Assembly: GCA_023229725.1 (NCBI GenBank)
Contig: JALNYR010000160.1
Coordinates: 1 to 5,302 of the forward strand
DNA from: Dehalococcoidia bacterium
GTDB lineage: Bacteria > Chloroflexota > Dehalococcoidia > GIF9 > AB-539-J10
Direction: 5' to 3'
Length of the DNA: 5,302 nt
Shown here: positions 1-4,679 of the stretch, piece after piece
How positions within the stretch are numbered: the stretch's first letter is position 1
Layout: each line of letters opens with the position of its first letter
Made by a program: the position numbers and the translations under genes
The notes under the pieces: model-generated
The model's input: only the letters and a program-made list of their open reading frames with translations
Databases searched by the model: none
What the model was told of the DNA's origin: nothing

Positions 1-251
1 TTTCGCGTTGGCGCTTCCTCGGCCCAAGTCGCGGGGTCGGGACTCACGATGCCGAGCGGCTTGAATCCGCCCCACCGATTCCACTGCGTGATCATCAACC
101 GCTCAGCCACCGCCCACAGCGCGAACAGGCGCCGGTCCGCGGGGGGCTGGCGGGGGATGATGTTCCACGCGATGTAGACGAGGACAGGAATGCAGATCTC
201 CGGGTGCGCGAGTGCCCAGGCCCAGGCGATTGCGATGTAGTCGTAGATCAC
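1..251 (-). CDS. Small GTG-initiated membrane-associated phage protein, 3' end outside the window
   Basis: The frame opens at GTG 251, whose GTGA overlaps the upstream TGA, and runs open through position 1, so 83 residues are visible and the C-terminus is missing. AAGGAG at 265-260 with an eight-base spacer is the best Shine-Dalgarno site in the window and fixes this start. Residues 5-32 are hydrophobic with aromatic residues (YIAIAWAWALAH, then ICIPVLVYIAWNII), broken by HPE at 16-18, so there is one long or two short membrane segments. A Pro/Arg hinge (PRQPPADRR) is followed by an amphipathic helix FALWAVAERLMITQW and a Trp/Gly segment WNRWGGFKPLG. Small membrane proteins after fibre genes are often holins or other lysis proteins, but I see no defining motif. 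The open frame, RBS and overlap make it a real gene; its function is open. Confidence 0.6.
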   Translation of the reverse strand, partial: MIYDYIAIAWAWALAHPEICIPVLVYIAWNIIPRQPPADRRLFALWAVAERLMITQWNRWGGFKPLGIVSPDPATWAEEAPTR

Positions 252-700
252 TTGATTGGCTCCTTGGGTTCCTCAGCGACCGGCTCCTCGATCGGCTTCG
301 CACTCGCCACGTGCGCGTCAAGCTTCGCAAGCTCCGCACTCGTGCACTTCCGCCTCGCCTCCGGATCCGCCAGCGCGGCCCGGAGTACAGAGGAGTCAGC
401 GCACGAATAGGTGCCGTCCTTCTCCGCTGCGAGAGGGCGTGCGGACGAGACGGCCCGATACTCCGCTGGATCGGAATCCAACGCCGATGCGTGGAATAGC
501 GTGCAGTGCGCCGCATGCATCTTCATCGCCGCAGCGTCGCCGAGCTTGCCGCGGTCGGCGTTGATCTGCGCGAGCAGTGCCGCAGATCTAGACCCCGTCG
601 CCCCATCGGGGAAGCGTGGGAGTCCAAGGATCTTGCGGGCCGCTTTCTCGATCTCTTCCGCGCTTGCCTTCGTATGCCCCGTACTTTCCGATGCACCCAT
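248..700 (-). CDS. Hypothetical helical protein with acidic Pro-rich tail, 150 residues
   Basis: I do not recognise this protein. The ATG at 700 shares one base with the upstream stop (TGATG). An in-frame GTG at 703 gives a four-base GTGA overlap and better spacing (eight bases) to the GGAAAG at 717-712, so the product may be one residue longer. The frame also opens back to ATG 733, which would overlap the upstream gene by 34 bases and is less likely. Residues 11-65 look helical (ASAEEIEKAARKILGLP, AALLAQINADRGKL, AAAMKMHAAH). Cysteines lie at 66, 100 and 119, and residues 104-133 are again helical. Residues 137-150 are acidic and proline-rich (IEEPVAEEPKEPIK). There is no signal peptide or membrane segment. 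Position after the fibre genes fits a fibre-assembly helper or a pre-lysis gene, but no motif supports either. Confidence 0.6.
   Translation of the reverse strand: MGASESTGHTKASAEEIEKAARKILGLPRFPDGATGSRSAALLAQINADRGKLGDAAAMKMHAAHCTLFHASALDSDPAEYRAVSSARPLAAEKDGTYSCADSSVLRAALADPEARRKCTSAELAKLDAHVASAKPIEEPVAEEPKEPIK
260..265 (-). promoter_or_regulatory. Ribosome binding site for the GTG-started membrane protein
   Basis: AAGGAG read on the minus strand, eight bases before GTG 251. It lies within the last codons of the upstream gene and is the main reason for accepting a non-ATG start there. Confidence 0.75.
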
Positions 701-718
701 CACACACCGTACTTTCCG
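679..718. repeat. 12-base direct repeat pair around a gene start
   Basis: CCGTACTTTCCG occurs perfectly at 679-690 and 707-718, with 16 bases between. On the minus strand the first copy (CGGAAAGTACGG) supplies the weak GGAAAG ribosome site and the second lies just after the ATG at 700. The copies are 28 bases apart and so are read in different frames; the repeat is not a protein repeat. It could be chance, a small duplication or a control site. Confidence 0.5.
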
Positions 719-1410
719 GACCACGCGGCCCATTTCGCAACATCGACTGCCGCAGCCGTTCGGCCGAGTAGCGTGTAACGGCTGATTCTTAGGCTAAATA
801 CTGCCCCCACTCCGGTTAGCCTAGAACCTACTGCGTATGCCCCCGAATGGCCTAGCGCGTCGCACGCCCCCGATGCCACGCTGAGACCTCCACGATAAAT
901 GGTTGCCGCAGTCCCGTTTACCGCCACTATCTCTGACGTGTCTGCGCCGCGTGGGGTCACAACTATGTACCCCCCTCCTGTGGTGTAATAGGCCCTCCGC
1001 GTGCCGACAGCGTCATCAACCAACATGTGTAGCCACCCAGATGCACTAGCGGACAAGTACTGCCCGGCTGCTGAAGCGTCCTGATCCGAAAGCACCGTGC
1101 AGATCGACCACGCCGTTCCCGCGAATGTAAGCCCTCCGTCCACTAGGTAGTAGTCTGGAGAAATGAAGTGCCCGGACGGATGCCCGCCCAGCCCGGCCGC
1201 GATGTAGTCGGCCTGGTTCGCCGCGTTGGCCTGCACGAGATTCGGTGCCCCAGCTACCTGCGACACCCATGCCGTGATCTTCCCGCCCGACGTGAGCACG
1301 TCCTCTGCGGTGTAGTCGAGCACGCGATCGGTGCCCCAGGAGGCGGGAGTCCAAACTGCCACCCCGCCCCCGAACCCGGCCCCGGCACCTACTCCCAGCC
1401 CGATGCTCAC
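700..1410 (-). CDS. Putative LamG/concanavalin A-like lectin-fold phage protein
   Basis: I place the start at GTG 1410, whose GTGA overlaps the upstream stop, giving 236 residues. The frame stays open back to an ATG at 1578, but the extra residues are Arg/His/Pro/Cys-rich and lie wholly inside the upstream gene, so that start is unlikely. Residues 2-18 are almost pure Gly/Ala/Val (SIGLGVGAGAGFGGG). The rest resembles LamG-like phage proteins: RVLDYTAEDV at 29-38, KITAWVSQVAGAPNLVQA at 44-61, PDYYLVDGGLTFAGTAWSI (laminin-G-like strand order) at 85-103, then ATIYRGGLSVASG at 169-181 and a closing helix AAVDVAKWAAWSGKYGV. This is the usual end of such domains (helix then KYGV/KYGI). It probably binds surface glycans on the tail. 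No catalytic residues are recognised. Lectin fold is an inference; the ligand is unknown. Confidence 0.65.
   Translation of the reverse strand: MSIGLGVGAGAGFGGGVAVWTPASWGTDRVLDYTAEDVLTSGGKITAWVSQVAGAPNLVQANAANQADYIAAGLGGHPSGHFISPDYYLVDGGLTFAGTAWSICTVLSDQDASAAGQYLSASASGWLHMLVDDAVGTRRAYYTTGGGYIVVTPRGADTSEIVAVNGTAATIYRGGLSVASGACDALGHSGAYAVGSRLTGVGAVFSLRISRYTLLGRTAAAVDVAKWAAWSGKYGV
712..717 (-). promoter_or_regulatory. Weak ribosome binding site before the GTGATG double start
   Basis: GGAAAG read on the minus strand sits 11 bases before ATG 700 but 8 bases before the in-frame GTG 703. It is part of one copy of a 12-base direct repeat. It leaves the choice between the two adjacent starts open. 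Confidence 0.4.
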
Positions 1411-2522
1411 GACTGCACCGCCCCCTGGCGCCTGTAGGACAGCGCACGGAGCGCCGTCGTTGCGGGGGAGATAACCTTCGTTGCCGGGGCAGCCTTCGTG
1501 GCAATGCACCCGATCATGCTGCACGCGAGAGGCTTCTCGATCCCAGCGTTCGGGAGCTCGTGGAAGGGCAACACCCATACCCCGGTGATGTCGACCGATG
1601 CGTCGGAGTCGTCGTCAGCCGAGAAGATGACCTTCCCCTCGACCGTGGGGACCAGGATCTGAATGAAAGACCCGGTGGCCGCGCGCGCGGTCGCCCCAGC
1701 GGTGCCGAGCTTGTCGGTCAGTGTTCCCGCCGTCATCGTCGTAGCGAAATACAGAGCGTAGGGCACACCCAGGTGGAAGCACTCATCGGTGATCTCAAGA
1801 TCACCGGCCGAGCCACCTCCGGGCGTGTGCGTCGCGACTGTCCCGGCGAATGCCCACCCCGTGCCAGCAGTCCAATCCGCCGGGGTAATCGACACGAGCC
1901 GGGGAGCCTCACGCAGCTGGGCGTAGACGTAGATCGATGCCGCATTGGCCTCGACCGCATCACACGAGATCGAGATGGTCGCGATCTCGGCCGCGGTGAG
2001 CGCGTCGGTCTCGGGGCCCTGTAGGGCGAGGATCTCCGAGCTGGCGATCGTCAGCGTGGCGTGCAGGTTGCCCCGGTCGTCGACCTCGGGTGCCCCCGTG
2101 GCCGCATCAGCTTTGCTCGGGGTCGTGGTATGGCGCACAGTGCCCTGGAGCGCCGCCGTCGATGCCCCGGTGGGGAGCGCGCACGAGGAGATGGTGACTG
2201 CGCCCGTGTTGCATGCTGTGATCTTGCCATCGATCGAAGTGAGCGATGCATTGCCAGCCGTCTGGAGAGCGGAGGTCGCAACCAAAGCTGCAAGGGTGTC
2301 TTGCTTCGCCGCGGTGGCGAGCGTGGAGACGTCCACGGTTGCGGTCACCGTCCCGCTCACGGGGATGGGCTCACCTCCAGAGACGCCCTCGACCACGAGC
2401 CCACCGTGGGCCCCGGAGAGTGCCGGATCGGCTGCGTCAGAATCGGCGGCAGTCGAGGCAGGACGAAGGCCGAGGAAGGTCGTACGGCCGAGGAGGTATG
2501 ACTTCAGACTTGCGAGACTCAT
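1407..2522 (-). CDS. Phage structural protein with spacer region and probable beta-sandwich (CBM-like) domain
   Basis: A 371-residue protein from ATG 2522, preceded by AGGAAAGG at 2537-2530 with a seven-base spacer. Residues 42-62 form a short beta segment (GLVVEGVSGGEPIPVSGTVT). Residues 66-125 hold LATAAKQDTLAAL, ATSALQTAGNASLTSIDGKI and ALPTGASTAALQ; these KQDT/SIDGKI-type units occur widely in phage virion proteins and probably form a helical or coiled spacer. Residues 155-320 are strand-rich: W217-TAGTGW-W223, ATHTPGGGSAG, LGVPYALYFATTMTAGTLT, GSFIQILV and VIFSADDDSDASVDITGVWV. The GTGW/SVDI pattern resembles jelly-roll carbohydrate-binding-like modules found repeatedly in phage tail genes. 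The C-terminus ends ALRALSYRRQGAVQS. It overlaps the next gene by four bases (GTGA). The fold is inferred, and sugar binding is not shown; a decoration or adaptor protein is the alternative. Confidence 0.65.
   Translation of the reverse strand: MSLASLKSYLLGRTTFLGLRPASTAADSDAADPALSGAHGGLVVEGVSGGEPIPVSGTVTATVDVSTLATAAKQDTLAALVATSALQTAGNASLTSIDGKITACNTGAVTISSCALPTGASTAALQGTVRHTTTPSKADAATGAPEVDDRGNLHATLTIASSEILALQGPETDALTAAEIATISISCDAVEANAASIYVYAQLREAPRLVSITPADWTAGTGWAFAGTVATHTPGGGSAGDLEITDECFHLGVPYALYFATTMTAGTLTDKLGTAGATARAATGSFIQILVPTVEGKVIFSADDDSDASVDITGVWVLPFHELPNAGIEKPLACSMIGCIATKAAPATKVISPATTALRALSYRRQGAVQS
1421..1426 (-). promoter_or_regulatory. Probable weak ribosome binding site before GTG 1410
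   Basis: AGGGGG read on the minus strand lies ten bases before the GTG of the lectin-like gene, inside the end of the upstream gene. Spacing is long, so coupling through the GTGA overlap is likely to matter for this start. Confidence 0.35.
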
Positions 2523-2534
2523 GATTACACCTTT

Positions 2535-2548
2535 CCTATTCCCTATTC
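2535..2548. repeat. 7-base tandem duplication at a gene junction
   Basis: CCTATTC is present twice in tandem. On the minus strand it reads GAATAGG twice: the first copy contains the TAG stop of the 251-residue fibre gene and the second contributes the AGG that begins the ribosome binding site of the next gene. Confidence 0.55.
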
Positions 2549-3298
2549 CGCGAGCAGGTGCTTGGTGATCAGGCCATTGGCCACTAGCGCGTCGATCAGT
2601 GCGAGCAACGTGGTGCCGCAGTGCCCCAGATTCGAGTCTTCGTTGCCGTAGTAGCCCACGTCTTGCTGCGCGACGGGGGCGGGACCTTTGTCGAAGAAGC
2701 CGATCTTCTGCACGCTCGTTCCGCTGTCATAGCTGACCTGGAATGCGACGGTGTTGGAATAGACCTTCAGGAACGTGGATGCATTCGCGTGCCCGCCGTT
2801 CCCGATCTCCAACACCGTGTGCGTCGATCCGTCCTGTAGCGCCAGGACGCCGTCGTCTTCGCCAACGTCGCCCGCCGGGGCAGCAATGATCAAATCATCC
2901 CCGCTCGCAGCGGACGCAGCAGCGACCGTGATCGTTCGGTCCGCTCCTACAGGCAGCGTGAGCCCATTCGCCACGACCCAGTTCGCCCCATTCGCCTGGA
3001 GGATCTGGTTCGCCGTAGTGGCCGCAGGGAGCGAGTTAGCCCCATTCGCCGCAGCCGTAATCCGCCCGTACGGATCGACTGTGATGTCGGCGGCGGTGTA
3101 GGAGCCCGCGACTACCGCCGTGGTTGCGAGCCCGATGGTGTAGGAGCCATTTGCACCACCGTCGGAGGCCGTGACTTGCCCCGCCGCCACCCCCAGCGTC
3201 CGCTCAGCGGTCAGAGCGGAGTTGAGCGAGACCGTGAGGTACGTCCCGTTGACCGGGGCGCCGGCACTTCCGAAGAGATCGTCGAGCCATGAAGTCAT
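2543..3298 (-). CDS. Putative tail fibre protein, 251 residues
   Basis: Starts at ATG 3298, four bases after the upstream TGA, with AGGG at 3309-3306 seven bases ahead. The sequence is low-complexity in Ala, Thr, Gly and Asn, as in phage fibre shafts. Residues 18-85 hold GTYLTVSLNSALTAERTLGV, VTASDGGANGSYTIGL and AGSYTAADITVDPYGRITAA, the last being a common fibre repeat type. Residues 89-125 hold LPAATTANQILQANG and LPVGADRTITV. A strand-rich region (149-198) leads to KIGFFDKGPAPVAQQ at 198-212 and a terminal helix LLALIDALVANGLI, a C-terminal arrangement I recall from many phage fibre or tail proteins. The likely role is a trimeric receptor-contact or shaft component of the tail. It ends in TAG, 20 bases before the next gene. 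Host receptor and true partner proteins cannot be read from the sequence. Confidence 0.7.
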   Translation of the reverse strand: MTSWLDDLFGSAGAPVNGTYLTVSLNSALTAERTLGVAAGQVTASDGGANGSYTIGLATTAVVAGSYTAADITVDPYGRITAAANGANSLPAATTANQILQANGANWVVANGLTLPVGADRTITVAAASAASGDDLIIAAPAGDVGEDDGVLALQDGSTHTVLEIGNGGHANASTFLKVYSNTVAFQVSYDSGTSVQKIGFFDKGPAPVAQQDVGYYGNEDSNLGHCGTTLLALIDALVANGLITKHLLAE

Positions 3299-3302
3299 GA
3301 TG

Positions 3303-3887
3303 TCACCCTGGCCTGATTACGGTGGTTGAGAGAGAGATCCCGGTGTCCTCGATATTCATCGTCGTTCCGGCGTCCGCCGATGCGGCCTCGATTCGCACCA
3401 CGATCGGGCCCGTCTCGGCTCCGGCCATCACGTGGCGGCACGTCCATGAGTAGCAATTCGAGGTCTGACTGACTGCGACGCAGACACCCGAGCCCGTTAC
3501 CACGTGGTCGGAGAAGTTGTAATACACGTTGATCCGGAGCGCCCCGCCGTGGACACCGTCGGTCGAAGCCTGCACGTGAGCGTGGATCTCGATGATGTCG
3601 CCCGCGGCAAGATCTTCCGTGATCGTCACGGCCATCGGGGTTGCGCCGTCGGTGACTGCCTGCCAATCCGTGCTACCCGAGACGCTCATATAGCCAGCGG
3701 GGGAGAAGTCGATCGTTCCCGCGGCCACGTGCTGAAAGTCGATGATCGGATTCCGATTGAGGAACAGAATCGAATCTTGAAGCGCCTCGATCGGCGTATT
3801 CACCGACGCCGCGGTCGCGTTGTCCCCGTCGTCCGGGATCGTGAGGCTACCGGGAGCGGTGGCCGTACCTGCGTATGTGCTTGCCAT
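3303..3887 (-). CDS. Putative tail fibre or tail tip protein, 194 residues
   Basis: Starts at ATG 3887, immediately after the TAG of the gpI-like gene, with a strong GGAGG at 3900-3896 and an eight-base spacer. The first 43 residues carry a pattern seen in many phage structural proteins: MASTYAGTAT, then LTIPDDGDNATAASVNTP, then a short helix EALQDSILFL. This is probably an attachment or trimerisation region. Residues 50-194 are rich in alternating beta strands (PMAVTITEDL, DIIEIHAHVQAS, ALRINVYYNF, PIVVRIEAAS), consistent with a beta-sandwich head. Cysteines at 136, 145 and 150 are notable in an otherwise Cys-poor set of proteins. There is no signal peptide or membrane segment. Its place directly after J and I suggests the first fibre or tip component. 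No specific family is claimed; a plain structural protein of unknown role is the main alternative. Confidence 0.65.
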   Translation of the reverse strand: MASTYAGTATAPGSLTIPDDGDNATAASVNTPIEALQDSILFLNRNPIIDFQHVAAGTIDFSPAGYMSVSGSTDWQAVTDGATPMAVTITEDLAAGDIIEIHAHVQASTDGVHGGALRINVYYNFSDHVVTGSGVCVAVSQTSNCYSWTCRHVMAGAETGPIVVRIEAASADAGTTMNIEDTGISLSTTVIRPG

Positions 3888-4679
3888 CTAAACAGCCTCC
3901 GTCCCGCGCCAATAGCGCGCAGTCGCAAGTCGAGCCGGAACACTGGTCCCAGCAGAGTCTTTGTGCCAGTTCACGAAGTCACCGCCGCTCGGTTCGGGAG
4001 CCGCGGGGAGGAACGTCGTCGGGCTGAACGCGATCACGATCCATTCACACGTAGTCCCGGCGGGCTTCCATTCCTTGATGATGCTTCGGACCCCGGCGAC
4101 TTCATCGCTCGTTGCCGAGGTCCCCCACGTTGCTCCGGTCGCTCCCCATTTGCCGGTGCCCCAGAGCACAGCATTCCCCCAGGTCCCCGTGATCTCCCAC
4201 GGCCCCGTGTCCGAGTAGATGATGACCCAGAAGCGCGAGAAGGACGAAGCTGCAACGGAGTCCCACTCCCAATTGCCGGAGTCGAGAACGAAGGAGCGAG
4301 TCCCGTCGGCCGCGCGAGAGAACCAATTGCCCCTGGCGTCGACCGTGCGCAGGACCACCCCCGAGGACTGGAGGTAGGCGTACAGCTGATCGAGCAACGC
4401 AAACGGATTCCCTTGGGTCAAGTGGTCGTCGAGGAACCGAATCAGCCGGGCCGCGTAGGCGTCCGCCGGCTCGTTGATGCCCCTTCGGATCTTCCGATCG
4501 CGCCCGATGTACCACAGGGCATCCTCGGGGGCGTACTCCGGCAGGTCTGCCTCGTAGGACAGCCTGAACCGCTCGGCCATCGCGTCCATCATGAGCCCGA
4601 GGGAGTACAGGACTCGTTCTCCGTCCCCGGAGCGGAGCCACGAGGGAACCAACGAATAGAAGATCTGGCGGAATCTCAT
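3888..4679 (-). CDS. P2 gpI-like phage tail/baseplate protein with a Trp-rich segment
   Basis: A 263-residue protein starting at ATG 4679, inside the ATGA overlap with the J-like gene, with GGAG at 4691-4688 eight bases upstream. Residues 1-105 are mostly helical and contain INEPADAYAARLIRFLDD at about 68-85 followed by TQGNPFALLDQLYAYL at 88-103; this arrangement resembles tail protein I family members, which pack against gpJ in the baseplate wedge. From about residue 118 the protein becomes aromatic and beta-like. Tryptophans at 161, 167, 173, 178 and 185 sit in short Gly/Thr units (WEITGTWGNAVLWGTGKWG), and W203 and W213 follow in a final strand-rich part. It is longer than P2 gpI, so the second half is probably an added module. 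The stop TAG directly abuts the next ATG. The gpI-like role is inferred from motif and order; the Trp module's job is unknown. Confidence 0.75.
   Translation of the reverse strand: MRFRQIFYSLVPSWLRSGDGERVLYSLGLMMDAMAERFRLSYEADLPEYAPEDALWYIGRDRKIRRGINEPADAYAARLIRFLDDHLTQGNPFALLDQLYAYLQSSGVVLRTVDARGNWFSRAADGTRSFVLDSGNWEWDSVAASSFSRFWVIIYSDTGPWEITGTWGNAVLWGTGKWGATGATWGTSATSDEVAGVRSIIKEWKPAGTTCEWIVIAFSPTTFLPAAPEPSGGDFVNWHKDSAGTSVPARLATARYWRGTEAV
3896..3900 (-). promoter_or_regulatory. Strong ribosome binding site before the 194-residue fibre-type gene
   Basis: GGAGG read on the minus strand, eight bases before ATG 3887, within the last codons of the gpI-like gene. It supports the ATG that directly follows the upstream TAG. 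Confidence 0.7.

Noticed and set aside
411..785. 124-codon plus-strand frame, with similar frames at 256-564 and 506-778
   Set aside because: These are antisense to the 150-residue gene and the end of the lectin-like gene, have Arg/Pro-rich composition, and cross a gene junction.
1411..1578. N-terminal extension of the lectin-like gene to ATG 1578
   Set aside because: The added 56 residues are Arg/His/Cys/Pro-rich, lie fully inside the upstream gene in another frame, and would create a 172-base overlap unlike any other junction here. GTG 1410 with GTGA overlap is better.
1945..2568. 207-codon open frame on the plus strand
   Set aside because: It is antisense to the 371-residue structural gene, whose frame shows clear phage motifs, a good ribosome site and tight junctions. 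The plus-strand product shows only Ala/Ser/Val composition.
700..3887. Diversity-generating retroelement variable repeat in a fibre gene
   Set aside because: I saw no reverse transcriptase, no template repeat and no near-duplicate gene 3' end with adenine-position differences inside the window.
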